From Prochlorococcus sp. AG-347-K18 (GTDB taxonomy: Bacteria; Cyanobacteriota; Cyanobacteriia; PCC-6307; Cyanobiaceae): a DNA stretch of 64,000 nucleotides. The notes under the pieces are model-generated. The model ran no database searches and was not told where the DNA came from. It worked only from the letters and a program-made list of their open reading frames with translations. This document shows positions 47,883 to 58,543 of this stretch, one piece after another. A program made the translations under genes and the position numbers. Numbering within the stretch: the stretch's first letter is position 1; every line of letters starts with the position of its first letter. Location: positions 1 through 64,000 of the forward strand of contig QCCF01000004.1 in the NCBI GenBank assembly GCA_003281365.1, given 5' to 3'.

Positions 47883-49052
47883 ATGAACGTAATTCAGGAA
47901 ATTAATAAAGTCAATGATAAATTTGCTACACAAGGCAGCAAGCTTAGAATTGAAAAAAGGGGGGAGAAATTAAATATTAGAGGTTCACTCCCTTCAAAAG
48001 AAAATAAAAACAACTATAGAATTCAAAGAATATCTCTCGGTCTAAAGGCTGATATTTCTGGTATAAATGAGGCGCAAAAGAAATTACAATTAATCAATTT
48101 GCAACTGGAATTAAATCAATTTGATTGGATTAATTGGATAAGTAAACCTAATAAAAATAAAATAAAAAATAATTTTGAATTTAAAAATAAATTAGATCAA
48201 TTTGAAGAATTTTTTTTTAGAGAAAGAAAAAATGAATATTTAAGCAGCACAAGAAAAACTACTTGGAGAAGTTCTTATAAACCCTATTTGAAAAGAATTC
48301 TTAATATTTACAATAATTATGACAAAGGCGATTTAAAAGATATATTTCAAAAAACACTTGAAAGTTACAAGGAAGGGAGCAGAAGTAGGAAACAATGCGC
48401 CACCTCGCTAAGTGTTTTAGCTAAATTTTTGGATATTAAACTCCCAGAAAATTGGAAATCAAGTTCCAAAGGATATGGTCTTAATAAGGCAGGGTTTAGA
48501 GATCTCCCAACAGACGAGGTCATAGAACAACTTTGGGATAAAATACCTAATAAATCTTGGAAATTTGTTTTTGGCCTGATGGCAACATATGGCTTAAGAA
48601 ATCATGAAGTGTTTTTTTGTGACTTAAGCTCTTTAACAAATTTTGGAGACAAAATCATCAGGGTATTACCTACTACGAAAACTGGGGAACATCAAGTTTG
48701 GCCATTCCATCCTGAATGGGTAGAGAAGTTCGAATTGTCAAAACTTGGCGAGAAACCAGAACTACTGCCAAATATTAATAGAGATCTTAAAATTACAACC
48801 TTACAAAATATTGGAAAAAAAATTACAGACCAATTTAATCGTTACTCGTTACAAATAAAACCTTATGATCTTCGGCATGCTTGGGCAGTAAGAACAATTT
48901 TTTATGATTTACCTGATACAGTGGCTGCGAGAATGATGGGACATTCGGTTAGCCTACACACTCAAACCTATCATCACTGGATTACTAAAAGAGATCAACA
49001 GCAGGCAGTTAATAATGCACTTTTAAAAGTTAAGAAATCTAAAAGTATTTAA
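47883..49052 (+). CDS. Tyrosine recombinase-like protein with altered active site
   Basis: 389 residues. An N-terminal SAM-like DNA-binding domain (about 60-190) precedes the catalytic domain. Arg is in YGLRNHEVFF, the beta-hairpin Lys in TTKTGEH, the second box is PYDLRHAWAVR, then MGHSVSLHTQTYHHW, with His and the nucleophile Tyr. The first His of HxxR is Tyr in this protein. No phage or mobile genes and no obvious repeats flank it, so it looks like a resident rather than a fresh integrase. The partner sites are unknown. Confidence 0.8.
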   Translation: MNVIQEINKVNDKFATQGSKLRIEKRGEKLNIRGSLPSKENKNNYRIQRISLGLKADISGINEAQKKLQLINLQLELNQFDWINWISKPNKNKIKNNFEFKNKLDQFEEFFFRERKNEYLSSTRKTTWRSSYKPYLKRILNIYNNYDKGDLKDIFQKTLESYKEGSRSRKQCATSLSVLAKFLDIKLPENWKSSSKGYGLNKAGFRDLPTDEVIEQLWDKIPNKSWKFVFGLMATYGLRNHEVFFCDLSSLTNFGDKIIRVLPTTKTGEHQVWPFHPEWVEKFELSKLGEKPELLPNINRDLKITTLQNIGKKITDQFNRYSLQIKPYDLRHAWAVRTIFYDLPDTVAARMMGHSVSLHTQTYHHWITKRDQQQAVNNALLKVKKSKSI

Positions 49053-49086
49053 AGATTTATAATTCCCAAATAGGACATTTTTTTAT

Positions 49087-49779
49087 ATGAAAGAAGAACC
49101 TTCATCTTCCGAGAAAATATTTAATCTCGATAATCAAGCTAAAGAACTTGGTATGGGAGGCAAATTATCTCCAGAAAGCAATGAGAATTCATATAAAGAA
49201 AGAATGCAGCAAAGAAAAAATATTCAAGCAGAAAGACTACAAATTAGAAAAACCAAAAAAGGATTGCTAATTGTTTTTACGGGGAATGGTAAGGGTAAAA
49301 CAACTGCATCATTAGGGATGGCCTTAAGAACAATAGGACACGGTTACAAAGTTGCAATCATTCAATTTATTAAAGGGGGCTGGACTACTGGCGAAGAAAA
49401 AGCACTTAAAAATTTGTCTTCAAAAATATCTTGGCATGCATTAGGTGAAGGATTTACTTGGGAAACACAAGATAGAATAAGAGATGAAAAGTTAGTTCAA
49501 AAAGCATGGGAAAAAGCTAAAAAATATATTAAGGATGAATCTTATAAACTAATAATTCTTGATGAGATTAATATAGCTACAAAACTTGGCTATCTTGCTT
49601 CAGAAGAAATAATCACCTTTTTAAAAAGTTTAAACAATAGGAGAAATCATGTTGTTTGTACTGGAAGAGGAGCTTCTGAATCTATCATAAATTATGCTGA
49701 TTTAGTTACAGAAATGAAACTAATAAGACATCCATTCAAAGAACAAGGAATAAAAGCACAAAAATGCGTTGAGTATTGA
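49087..49779 (+). CDS. cobO: Cob(I)yrinic acid a,c-diamide adenosyltransferase
   Basis: 230 residues. The P-loop is FTGNGKGKTTASLGMALR, and VAIIQFIKGGWTTGE and IILDEINIATKLG follow. It attaches the adenosyl group in cobalamin synthesis. The 55-residue polar N-terminal extension is common in cyanobacteria. No other cob genes are nearby. It stands alone between the recombinase and pyrH. Confidence 0.93.
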   Translation: MKEEPSSSEKIFNLDNQAKELGMGGKLSPESNENSYKERMQQRKNIQAERLQIRKTKKGLLIVFTGNGKGKTTASLGMALRTIGHGYKVAIIQFIKGGWTTGEEKALKNLSSKISWHALGEGFTWETQDRIRDEKLVQKAWEKAKKYIKDESYKLIILDEINIATKLGYLASEEIITFLKSLNNRRNHVVCTGRGASESIINYADLVTEMKLIRHPFKEQGIKAQKCVEY

Positions 49780-49903
49780 TTAAAAGAAAAATTTTTTATT
49801 TTCTTCACGCAGGTTTAGAAATGTTTAAAGACGCAAGCAATATCTGAACAAAAAATAAATTCGGCACATTTACTTGCTAATGTCTTAAAAGTACGATTAT
49901 TGA

Positions 49904-50608
49904 ATGACTTACAAAAGAGTTCTCTTAAAACTTAGTGGTGAAGCACTTATGGGTGAAAAACCCTATGGAATTGATCCTGCTATAGTTCAGTCAATTGCCG
50001 AAGACGTTTCAAAAGTAGTCGAAAATAATGTACAACTTGCAATAGTTGTTGGTGGCGGGAATATTTTTAGAGGACTTAAAGGTTCCGCGGATGGTATGGA
50101 TAGAGCGACTGCTGATTATGTAGGGATGCTTGCAACTGTAATGAATGCGATTTCACTTCAAGATGGATTGGAAAGAGTTGGAGTGGCAACTAGAGTTCAA
50201 ACTGCAATAGAAATGCAGGAAATTGCAGAGCCATATATTAGAAGAAGAGCTATGAGACACCTAGAAAAAGGCAGAGTTGTAGTTTTCGGTGGTGGATGCG
50301 GTAATCCATTTTTCACAACAGACACTACAGCAGCACTTAGGGCAGCAGAAATAAATGCTGAAGTTGTTATGAAGGCTACTAAAGTTGATGGGGTTTATAA
50401 TCGAGATCCTAATAAATTTCAAGATGCACAAAAATATTCTACTCTTAGTTATCAACAAGTTCTTAGTGATGAAATCGCAGTAATGGATAGCACTGCAATT
50501 GCGCTTTGCAAGGACAATAATATTCCTATAATGGTGTTTGATATATTCAAAAGAGGAAACATCTCCAAAGCTGTATCAGGGGAACCTATTGGCTCACTAA
50601 TTAGTTAA
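49904..50608 (+). CDS. pyrH: UMP kinase
   Basis: 234 residues of the amino acid kinase fold: [13 protein letters not shown] at the start, [40 protein letters not shown] and [13 protein letters not shown]. It phosphorylates UMP to UDP. It precedes frr by 23 bases, the very common pyrH-frr pairing. A 124-base gap upstream has a weak AT hairpin (about 49780-49806) near the end of cobO. Confidence 0.97.
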   Translation: MTYKRVLLKLSGEALMGEKPYGIDPAIVQSIAEDVSKVVENNVQLAIVVGGGNIFRGLKGSADGMDRATADYVGMLATVMNAISLQDGLERVGVATRVQTAIEMQEIAEPYIRRRAMRHLEKGRVVVFGGGCGNPFFTTDTTAALRAAEINAEVVMKATKVDGVYNRDPNKFQDAQKYSTLSYQQVLSDEIAVMDSTAIALCKDNNIPIMVFDIFKRGNISKAVSGEPIGSLIS

Positions 50609-50631
50609 AGCTTATTTAAATTATTTTTATT

Positions 50632-51180
50632 ATGAAAGAACAAGAAATTCAAGAGAATATGAATAAGAGTATTGATGCCACTCAAAGAAACTTCAATACT
50701 ATTAGAACTGGCAGAGCTAATGCTTCATTACTAGATAGGGTAAGTGTTGAGTATTACGGTGCTGAGACACCAATCAAATCGCTTGCCACAATAAGTACTG
50801 TTGATTCACAAACTATTTCGATTCAACCTTTCGATATTTCTTGCTTACAAGCAATAGAAAAATCTATTTCAATGAGTGATTTAGGCATTACTCCCAATAA
50901 TGATGGGAAAGTAATAAGAATAAACGTTCCGCCTTTAACAGAAGAAAGAAGAAAGGAATTTTGTAAATTGGCCTCTAAATATGCAGAAGAAGGGAAAGTA
51001 GCTTTGAGGAATATTAGAAGGGATGCTGTTGATAAAGAGAAAAAAGACGAAAAAGATGGTCTTATTTCTATTGACGAATCGAGAGATAATCAATTGGAAA
51101 TTCAAAAAATTACTGATAAATTTATTGCATTAATAGAAACTAAATTGTCTGAAAAAGAGAAAGAAATTCTGAAAGTTTGA
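50632..51180 (+). CDS. frr: Ribosome recycling factor
   Basis: 182 residues, the typical size. The three-helix-bundle motif [19 protein letters not shown] is intact, as are [13 protein letters not shown] and [13 protein letters not shown]. Frr and EF-G split the ribosome after termination. Its TGA overlaps the TTG start of the next gene, indicating coupled translation. Confidence 0.97.
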   Translation: MKEQEIQENMNKSIDATQRNFNTIRTGRANASLLDRVSVEYYGAETPIKSLATISTVDSQTISIQPFDISCLQAIEKSISMSDLGITPNNDGKVIRINVPPLTEERRKEFCKLASKYAEEGKVALRNIRRDAVDKEKKDEKDGLISIDESRDNQLEIQKITDKFIALIETKLSEKEKEILKV

Positions 51181-52310
51181 AAGGATTTGATGTTGCAATA
51201 ATTGGTGGAGGTTTATCGGGATCTTCTACTGCACTCAACCTCTCAAAAAAAGGATATTCTGTTCTAGTTATTGAGAAAGAAAAATTCCAAGGTTACATAC
51301 CATGTGCAGGAGGGATGGCTTCTTCAATGCAAAAGTTTCTCCCTTTAGATATAGAAGATTGCATAGAAACAAAAATAAAGAATGTTGAATTTAGATGGAA
51401 GGCTTCAGATAATGTAATCGCAGATTTAACTGGTGAATCGCCTTTTTGGATTATAAAAAGAGAGAAACTTGATCAATTATTAATAGATGAATCACAGAGA
51501 AATGGGGTACAAATAATAAGATCAGTATTAGTAGAAAAAGTTACAAAAAAAAATGATAGGTGGGAAATTACTTGCAATGATGCAAGAAAATATAAATCTG
51601 AATTTCTTGTTGTTGCAGACGGGTCCCAATCCAAATGGGCTGGATATTTTAAATTAGGGCCAAGAAACCCAAAATTTGCAAACACAATCTCAATGAGATT
51701 AAAAGGGTTGGGTGATGTCCCAAGATATGCAGTTAGATTTGAGTTTGGATTTATTAGATATGGATTTGCATGGGCATTCCCCTTAAAAGATTGCTTAAAT
51801 ATTGGTTTAGGAACTTTTATAAATAATGGTCATTTAGAAAATCAGGCTATAAATAATCAAATTATTAAAAGTTTTGGATTTAATAATTTTTCTTGCAAAA
51901 CAATTAAAAAGAAACTGAGAATTTGGAATGGTATCCACTCAATTAATGGTGATAAAGTTTTAGCGGTTGGAGATGCAGCCTCACTATGTGATCCCTTTTT
52001 AGCTGAAGGAATTAGACCATCTTTAATTAGCAGTTATTACGCTGCAGAAAGCATAGATCAATGCCTATCAGGGAAAGTAGAGAATTTAAATCTTTATACA
52101 AAGACAATTAACAACAATTGGGGGAAATCAATGGCCTGGGGAAGAAGAATTGCACAGGTCTTTTATAGATTTCCGAGGACGGGTTATCAGTTAGGTATTA
52201 AAAGAAAAACAGCACCTAAACGTATTGCTCAAATATTATCAGGGGAAATGAGTTATGAAGATATCGCAAGAAGAGTAATTTTAAGACTACTAACAAAGCG
52301 TGGGGATTAA
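51177..52310 (+). CDS. FAD-dependent geranylgeranyl-reductase-like oxidoreductase
   Basis: 377 residues. The Rossmann FAD motif is [32 protein letters not shown] and [19 protein letters not shown] are the substrate and FAD motifs of the geranylgeranyl reductase family. True ChlP is a related protein, so this is probably a paralogue acting on a prenyl or quinone substrate. The TTG start (51177) overlaps the frr stop. It is convergent with tal, with a short palindromic spacer between them. Confidence 0.8.
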   Translation: MKGFDVAIIGGGLSGSSTALNLSKKGYSVLVIEKEKFQGYIPCAGGMASSMQKFLPLDIEDCIETKIKNVEFRWKASDNVIADLTGESPFWIIKREKLDQLLIDESQRNGVQIIRSVLVEKVTKKNDRWEITCNDARKYKSEFLVVADGSQSKWAGYFKLGPRNPKFANTISMRLKGLGDVPRYAVRFEFGFIRYGFAWAFPLKDCLNIGLGTFINNGHLENQAINNQIIKSFGFNNFSCKTIKKKLRIWNGIHSINGDKVLAVGDAASLCDPFLAEGIRPSLISSYYAAESIDQCLSGKVENLNLYTKTINNNWGKSMAWGRRIAQVFYRFPRTGYQLGIKRKTAPKRIAQILSGEMSYEDIARRVILRLLTKRGD

Positions 52311-52312
52311 TT

Positions 52313-52326
52313 TTTTTAATTAAAAA
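52313..52326. terminator. Weak bidirectional terminator between convergent genes
   Basis: TTTTTAATTAAAAA is fully self-complementary and sits in the 22-base gap between the reductase stop and the tal stop, with T- and A-runs on both sides. It is AT-only, so pairing is weak. It is the only structure available to separate the two convergent transcripts. Confidence 0.3.
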
Positions 52327-52332
52327 TTAAAT

Positions 52333-53334
52333 CTAGTTAGCTGAAATTAATTTATGTTTCTTAATTTCTGAAAATCTTTTTAGTAACAACTCTTCTAATT
52401 CTTCTATAGCCTTACTGAATCCGGTGATCCCTTCACTGAGCTTTTCACTTGCCATTTGATCCTCTAACATACTCAATCTGAAATCTTTTTCTTCAAATTT
52501 ATAATCAATGGAATTATTTATTTGGGCACTTGCATCTAATTTTCTAATTAAAGTTCCTTTTTCATTTTTTAGTTCCTCTAAAAATTTTGGTGCGATTGTT
52601 AAAAGGTCGCAACCTGCTAATTCTTTTATTTCATCAAGATTCCTAAAACTGGCTCCCATTACTTCTGTCTTGAATCCCTTATCTTTAAAATACTTATAAA
52701 TTTGTGTTACTGAAATAACTCCAGGGTCTTCAGCACCTGCAAAACTATCTTTACCTGTTTTCGCTTTGTGCCAATCCAATATGCGCCCAACAAAGGGAGA
52801 AATTAAAGTAATCTTTGCATTTGCACAAGATACCGCTTGGCAAAAGTTAAAAAGTAAAGTTAAATTGCATTTTATACCCTCTTTCTCTAAAATTTCAGCT
52901 GCTTTAATTCCTTCCCAAGTTGCTGCAATCTTGATTAAGATTCTTTCTTTTTCAATTCCAAAATTTTTGTATAGATTGATTAATTTTCTTGCCTTTTTAA
53001 CAGTAGCTTCAGTGTCGAAGCTCAGTCTTGCGTCAACTTCTGTGGATACACGCCCTGAAATAATTTTTAAAATTTCTTTCCCAAAAAATACTGAAACTTG
53101 ATCAACAGTTTCTTTTATTAATTCAATTTCAGAGAATCCCTTCGGTAATATATTTTCTGAACTTTCTAAAGCTTTATCTATCAATTTCACATAATCAGGA
53201 TTCTTAGCTGCAGCTAATATTAATGATGGATTAGTAGTAGCGTCTCTTGGTTGAAATTTTTTTATAGAATCTAAATCACCGGTATCAGCAACAACAACAG
53301 TCATTGAGGACAATTGTTCTAAAATTGATTTCAT
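52333..53334 (-). CDS. tal: Transaldolase
   Basis: 333 residues. The catalytic Lys forming the Schiff base is in [26 protein letters not shown] and [14 protein letters not shown] are the family signatures. It moves a dihydroxyacetone unit between sedoheptulose-7-phosphate and glyceraldehyde-3-phosphate, useful for night-time carbon metabolism. It is a single gene. Confidence 0.95.
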   Translation of the reverse strand: MKSILEQLSSMTVVVADTGDLDSIKKFQPRDATTNPSLILAAAKNPDYVKLIDKALESSENILPKGFSEIELIKETVDQVSVFFGKEILKIISGRVSTEVDARLSFDTEATVKKARKLINLYKNFGIEKERILIKIAATWEGIKAAEILEKEGIKCNLTLLFNFCQAVSCANAKITLISPFVGRILDWHKAKTGKDSFAGAEDPGVISVTQIYKYFKDKGFKTEVMGASFRNLDEIKELAGCDLLTIAPKFLEELKNEKGTLIRKLDASAQINNSIDYKFEEKDFRLSMLEDQMASEKLSEGITGFSKAIEELEELLLKRFSEIKKHKLISAN

Positions 53335-53425
53335 ATCAAATAGTCATATATTTATTTATAAATTAGCTTTATTTCTTCATGAAATCATCAAATAATGAAC
53401 TAAATATTTATAAAGTTAGAAAATT

Positions 53426-55177
53426 TTAGGGTTTTTTAACAATCGTTTCGTAATCTTTAATCTTTGGAGGTATTTTTTCTATTACTATTAAACTCTCAAT
53501 AATTTCTTTTGCGACTGGCACTGCCACAGTTGAACCATATGCATATGATTTAGATGGCTCATCAACGACCACAAGAACAACGTACTTTGGATCATTTACT
53601 GGTAAGGTCGCGACAAAACTACAAACTTTTTTACTCGTATAAGATCCATTAAAAGCTTTTTGAGAGGTTCCTGTTTTGCCAGCTATTCTATAACCATCAA
53701 TTTTTACTCCAGATCCACTACCTTCATCCACCACACTCTCCATCCATTCAAGAATAGTTTTAGAGACTTCATATGAAAAAAATTGTTTTTTTGAATTTCC
53801 ATATAATCTTTCTTTAAAAGTTGAAGTTACATGTGGAGTCACTTCAAAACCGCCATTTGCTAGAGCAGCATGAAGTTGAACTAACTTGAGTGGTGAGATT
53901 GAGAAACCTTTACCAAATGAAGCTACAGCAGGCTCAATTGATTCGTTTACAAATAAATCTTTTCTCTTTAGTTGGCCTGCGGTTGATTCATATAGGTCAG
54001 TTTCTAAATTTTTATTTATACCTAAATTTTCAAGCCATTCCCAGTAAATTATCGGATCTAAATTTTGCATTATTTTTACCATTCCAACATTACTTGAAAC
54101 CTGCAATACTTTCGGATAATTAATGTATCCATTCCCTTTTTTATCCCAATTAGAAAGTGTCCATCCTCCAACATTAATCCTTCCAATATCTTCAACTAAA
54201 CCATCTTTTTGAATTACTTTTTCTTCTAAAGCCAAGGCAAGATTTATAGGTTTAAAAGTTGATCCAGGCTCAAATAAATCTTGAGAATACCAACCCTTGA
54301 AGAGTTCAGAATCATACTGCCAAAATTTATTAGGATCATATGTAGGTACTGTAACCAAGGAAAGAATCTGACCATTATTAACATCCATGACTATTGCAAA
54401 TCCTTTCTTTGCTTTCCACTCTCTTACTTGCCTTGATAATGCATTAAATGAAGCTTTCTGTAATTTTGAATCTATAGTTAAGCCTAAACTTTTGTAATCA
54501 GAAATAAAGTCACCTGGGGCTGAATTATCAGGGAGAGGTGTTCCATCTCCTCCTCTTTTTATTGAATTACTTTTATTAATAACTTTAATTTGATTATCCA
54601 AATGAAGTTCTAAACCTGCGGATCCTTTATTGTCATCATTAACAAACCCAACAAGATTAGAGTAAAGCTCTCCTTGAGGGTAATATCTTTGCGAATATTT
54701 AAATAAATCAAGACCACTTATCTGAAGGTTTTTAATCTTTTTTGCTTTTTCTTCAGAAATTTTATCCAAAAGCTTAATGCCGCTCATTTTGTTATTAAAT
54801 TTTTCCAAGAGTATTTCATCCTTCATACCCAAAATAGGTGATAATTTTTTTACAACTTCTTCAATACTGCGAACTCCTTCAGTTAAATCACCCGGGAAAT
54901 TAAAATATTTTGGATGAGCCCATAATTTATAAAGTGGTTTATCGTAAGCTATTAATCTATTATTTCTATCAACAATTGATCTCCTTTTTTTAAAGGAGAT
55001 GGTTTTAGAAGATTGTATTAATCTTGCTTTCCTTTGTAAATCTGAGGCATTAAAAACTTGCAATTTAACTAACCTACCAAACAGACAAAGTATTATGAGC
55101 AAGCTAAAAATGTAAAGAACTTTAAATCTCCATTTATCAAGAGGGGTAATGTGAACAAACTTTTTATATTTTCTCAT
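53426..55177 (-). CDS. ftsI: Penicillin-binding protein 2/3-type peptidoglycan transpeptidase (FtsI-like)
   Basis: 583 residues. One membrane helix (about 21-42) is followed by the pedestal domain (IVDRNNRLIAYD) and the transpeptidase domain. The active-site Ser is in EPGSTFKPINLAL (SxxK), SSN is in QVSSNVGMV, and the KTG box is GKTGTSQKA. The gene upstream on the same strand ends one base into this start, so FtsI is made together with the small membrane protein. The class B type suggests septal wall synthesis. Confidence 0.9.
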   Translation of the reverse strand: MRKYKKFVHITPLDKWRFKVLYIFSLLIILCLFGRLVKLQVFNASDLQRKARLIQSSKTISFKKRRSIVDRNNRLIAYDKPLYKLWAHPKYFNFPGDLTEGVRSIEEVVKKLSPILGMKDEILLEKFNNKMSGIKLLDKISEEKAKKIKNLQISGLDLFKYSQRYYPQGELYSNLVGFVNDDNKGSAGLELHLDNQIKVINKSNSIKRGGDGTPLPDNSAPGDFISDYKSLGLTIDSKLQKASFNALSRQVREWKAKKGFAIVMDVNNGQILSLVTVPTYDPNKFWQYDSELFKGWYSQDLFEPGSTFKPINLALALEEKVIQKDGLVEDIGRINVGGWTLSNWDKKGNGYINYPKVLQVSSNVGMVKIMQNLDPIIYWEWLENLGINKNLETDLYESTAGQLKRKDLFVNESIEPAVASFGKGFSISPLKLVQLHAALANGGFEVTPHVTSTFKERLYGNSKKQFFSYEVSKTILEWMESVVDEGSGSGVKIDGYRIAGKTGTSQKAFNGSYTSKKVCSFVATLPVNDPKYVVLVVVDEPSKSYAYGSTVAVPVAKEIIESLIVIEKIPPKIKDYETIVKKP

Positions 55178-55605
55178 TAATACCCCTTTTGATATTTACT
55201 ATGTCTTAAACCTTTCATTAAGCCTCTGAAATATCTATTGAAATAACTTTCTTGTTTTTCAGCAACTCTATCGAGATATATTAAATCTTTAGGTTTGGTT
55301 TTTCTATAAGTATTTTGTGACTCAATTTCGCTAATATAATATTCTTCAGTTTTAGAAATATAGTCAATAAGATTATTATTAATTGCTTTTGTTTTAGATA
55401 AAGTTTTATATGTATTTGACCATTTACCTTGGCTATCCAAAGATAAAAAAAATAATGTGGAAATTAAAAATAAAAGAGAGATATTAATAGAGTCAAATAT
55501 TTTATTTATTAATTTGAAATTAAGTTTAGATATTTTTTCTGAATTTTTTTGACTTTCATATGAAACTTTTTTTTTAAATAAAGATTTTTTACCATGAGGT
55601 TTCAT
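55177..55605 (-). CDS. Small bitopic membrane protein in FtsL position
   Basis: 142 residues. A basic cytoplasmic N terminus (1-42) is followed by one membrane helix (SLLFLISTLFFLSL, about 43-58) and a 60-residue periplasmic segment. FtsL proteins have this topology (short cytoplasmic part, one helix, helical periplasmic part) and sit just upstream of ftsI. No sequence identity to FtsL is claimed, because that protein is poorly conserved. Start-stop overlap with ftsI supports a shared role. Confidence 0.6.
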   Translation of the reverse strand: MKPHGKKSLFKKKVSYESQKNSEKISKLNFKLINKIFDSINISLLFLISTLFFLSLDSQGKWSNTYKTLSKTKAINNNLIDYISKTEEYYISEIESQNTYRKTKPKDLIYLDRVAEKQESYFNRYFRGLMKGLRHSKYQKGY

Positions 55606-55689
55606 CTTTTATTTATATATGAAAAAAAAAGCAATATAAATCAAATAAACATTTTTTAGTTTGATTCGCAAGTAATAAAGTTAAATTAT

Positions 55690-57051
55690 TTATGTTCTCA
55701 ATAAGAACAAATTTAAAAAGGTCAATCCATTCCATAAAGAATGCATAATCACGGAGGATAGCAAACTCCCTGAAGCAATTCTTGTAATTCCTAGTCCTAT
55801 TCCTAGAACAAATAATGGCAGCATCTCTCCTAAACTTAAATGAGCTAAAGCAAAGATAAAAGCTGAGAATATAATGCCAAGGATTTTTCCGAAATCTCTT
55901 GCAATAGTTGGTAGTAAAATTCCGCGAAATATAGTTTCCTCAAATAAAGGAGCTACGAAAGTTGTTGTTAAGAATAAAAGAATAAATGATAAGTAATTAT
56001 TATTATTAAGAACAATTTCCAGCAAGGGGTTACTACCATTCTGATTATCTATAAGACTATTCATAATTAGAGTTGTCAAAAGGACAAAAGGCACTATTGT
56101 CAACCATCCTTTAATTCCTTGAATAATTGCATCTTTTATTGGCAAGAAATTAAACTGAAAATAATCTTTTTTCAAAGCAAATTCACCATTTAAAGATTTA
56201 ACTTGATAATAAACTATCCATAATGGCGGAATGGCCATAAAAAGATATCCAAAGAATATTTTTAGGGATTGAGACAACTCATTAGATATATTTTTAGAAA
56301 AAAGTTCAACCAAACTTATAGAAAATAAAGGTGAGACAACTTCTCCTAAGACAACGAATCCACCTGCTATTAATAAAACCATATCTATTAATTCTAAGTC
56401 TAAGTATTTGACTTCTTTCCACCCAAACTTTTTCAACGATATAGTTTTCCATAAAATTTTTAAGGCCAGAATTGAACCAAGTAATATCGTTATAAGGGGT
56501 ATTAATCTTATGGCTAATATTTTTAAAAACAATTTGCTTGAAAATGATTTTGTTATTAATGAACTATCATCAAAATCAAATTTCTTGCTTAAAAGGTGAT
56601 AAAGGAATCTATCCCCTCTAAATAAATCAAACCTATCAGAATTTGGTTTATAAGAATTATTAATAGATTTTTTCTCAATCTCCTTAATTAGTAAGTTATA
56701 GTTTTTATTTTCAAACTCCTTTTTTATATTTTTATAAATTATAGAATTATATGACTCTGAAGAAATTATCCTAATTAATTTATTTCTTTCTGTAAGTTCA
56801 TCAAAGGGAACCTCAGAGAGCGCATTACTTATTTGTTCAACAGGTTCATTTATAATAAAATATTTTTTAAGATTTTTTGGTATTGATTGAGCAGCTAATT
56901 CAACAATTTCTTGTTCCTTTTGACTGATATCAAATGAAACAGATGGCCGACTTAAACTGTCTCTTAAGCCTTGTTGCCAAACGAAAAAAGTTATTAATAG
57001 AGAAATTAAAGATAATGAAAGTTTTGTCTTTGAAATATTTTTAAAGATCAT
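55690..57051 (-). CDS. CPBP family intramembrane metalloprotease
   Basis: 453 residues. A signal-anchor helix and about 170 extracytoplasmic residues come first, then about eight membrane helices. CPBP motifs are in the C terminus: EETIFRGILLP (EExxxR), FALAHLSLGE and VIMHSLWNGLTF. The family (type II CAAX/Abi proteases) acts on membrane substrates, mostly unknown. The large N-terminal domain resembles that of cyanobacterial members. It is a stand-alone gene. Confidence 0.87.
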   Translation of the reverse strand: MIFKNISKTKLSLSLISLLITFFVWQQGLRDSLSRPSVSFDISQKEQEIVELAAQSIPKNLKKYFIINEPVEQISNALSEVPFDELTERNKLIRIISSESYNSIIYKNIKKEFENKNYNLLIKEIEKKSINNSYKPNSDRFDLFRGDRFLYHLLSKKFDFDDSSLITKSFSSKLFLKILAIRLIPLITILLGSILALKILWKTISLKKFGWKEVKYLDLELIDMVLLIAGGFVVLGEVVSPLFSISLVELFSKNISNELSQSLKIFFGYLFMAIPPLWIVYYQVKSLNGEFALKKDYFQFNFLPIKDAIIQGIKGWLTIVPFVLLTTLIMNSLIDNQNGSNPLLEIVLNNNNYLSFILLFLTTTFVAPLFEETIFRGILLPTIARDFGKILGIIFSAFIFALAHLSLGEMLPLFVLGIGLGITRIASGSLLSSVIMHSLWNGLTFLNLFLLRT

Positions 57052-57167
57052 AATACATTATAAAGTTTAAAATTATACTTAGTTATCATTGAAATTTCTA
57101 ATATTGATATACCTATTTTTATCACGCCATGAGATGATTAAATGATCATAATTCTTAAATTTATATA

Positions 57168-58496
57168 ATGACTATAAGATTAGTTTTAGTTAGGCATGGA
57201 CTAAGCACTTTCAACTCAAAAGGATTAATTCAAGGTAGAACAGATGATTCATTACTTACAGATGAAGGGTATGAACAAGCTTTCAAAGCAGGAAAAGCAT
57301 TATCAAACATAAATTTCGATAAAATATATTCATCTCCTCTTATAAGAGCTGCAGAAACTGCAAAAACCATTCAAAAGAGCATCAATAAAAAGCAAGATAT
57401 TATATTTGATGAAAATTTGTTGGAGGTAGACCTTAGTGAATGGTCTGGACTCAAAATTGACGACATAAAAACCAAATTTCCTGAGGTTTATCCTGTTTGG
57501 AAAAATAATCCAGAAAATCTCATTTTAAAAAGAAATGACGGTAAATCTTATAAACCAATTCAAGAGTTATTTGACCAAGCAGCTGATTTTTTAGAAGATA
57601 TTTTGAAAATTCATTTAAATGCAGATGATACAAATATTTTAGTAGTTGGACATAATGCGATTCTAAGGTGTTTAATACTTTTGCTATTGGGCAAGCCTAC
57701 TCAGGGTTTCAGGAAAATAAGATTAGAAAACGCTTCTTTATCAATTATAAATATTTCAAGCCATCAAAACACCTTTAAGGTACAAATTGAATGTTTAAAT
57801 CAAACATCGCATCTTAATAAAAATATTCCAGATCAAATTGGAGATTCAAGAATATTTCTTATAAGGCATGGTGAGACAAACTGGAACAAAGAAGGTAGAT
57901 TTCAAGGCCAAATTGATATTCCTTTAAACGATAACGGTAAAGATCAAGCAAGAAAGACTTTTGAATATTTGAGAAATATACCCTTTAATAAAGCATTTTC
58001 AAGTTCAATGCATAGGCCATATGAGACGGCACAAATAATTCTTCAAAGTAACAATGATTTAAAAATAGAAAAAATAGATTCACTTGTAGAAATTAGCCAC
58101 GGATTATGGGAGGGTAAACTGGAAACAGAAATTAGAGAAAAGTGGCCAATTTTACTAAAAAATTGGCATGATAAGCCTGAAGAAGTAACAATGCCCGAAG
58201 GCGAATCAATTAAAGATGTATCAGAAAGATCTATAAAAGCTTTTAACAAAATCTCTCTATCTCAAAAAGATAATGATCTAACACTTTTAGTTGCTCATGA
58301 TGCAGTCAATAAAACTCTCATTTGCAATCTTCTTGGGATTAATTATTCAAATATTTGGATGATAAAACAAGGGAATGGTGGCATAACTGTAATTGACCTG
58401 TTTAATGATCCCAGTAAACCTTTTGTAATTAGTGCTCTTAACATAACAAAACATCTTGGAGGAGTAATTGATTCAACTGCTTCAGGAGCACTTTAA
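57168..58496 (+). CDS. Two-domain histidine phosphatase (phosphoglycerate mutase-like)
   Basis: 442 residues, with two histidine phosphatase domains in tandem. The first opens LVRHGLSTFNSKGLIQGR and the second LIRHGETNWNKEGRFQGQ. Each has the second catalytic His: VVGHNAILRC in domain one and LVAHDAVNKTL in domain two. The RHG motif appears active in both. Cyanobacterial proteins of this class are annotated as phosphoglycerate mutase, but phosphoserine phosphatase or fructose bisphosphatase activity is possible. Confidence 0.85.
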   Translation: MTIRLVLVRHGLSTFNSKGLIQGRTDDSLLTDEGYEQAFKAGKALSNINFDKIYSSPLIRAAETAKTIQKSINKKQDIIFDENLLEVDLSEWSGLKIDDIKTKFPEVYPVWKNNPENLILKRNDGKSYKPIQELFDQAADFLEDILKIHLNADDTNILVVGHNAILRCLILLLLGKPTQGFRKIRLENASLSIINISSHQNTFKVQIECLNQTSHLNKNIPDQIGDSRIFLIRHGETNWNKEGRFQGQIDIPLNDNGKDQARKTFEYLRNIPFNKAFSSSMHRPYETAQIILQSNNDLKIEKIDSLVEISHGLWEGKLETEIREKWPILLKNWHDKPEEVTMPEGESIKDVSERSIKAFNKISLSQKDNDLTLLVAHDAVNKTLICNLLGINYSNIWMIKQGNGGITVIDLFNDPSKPFVISALNITKHLGGVIDSTASGAL

Positions 58497-58543
58497 ATTA
58501 AAACGCTTTTAAAACAATTATTTTCTGAATCAGAATTAAAGAT

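Noticed and set aside
49780..49806. AT-rich hairpin after cobO as a terminator
   Set aside because: The arms are A/T only apart from one pair, and no U-run follows, so the signal is too weak to list.
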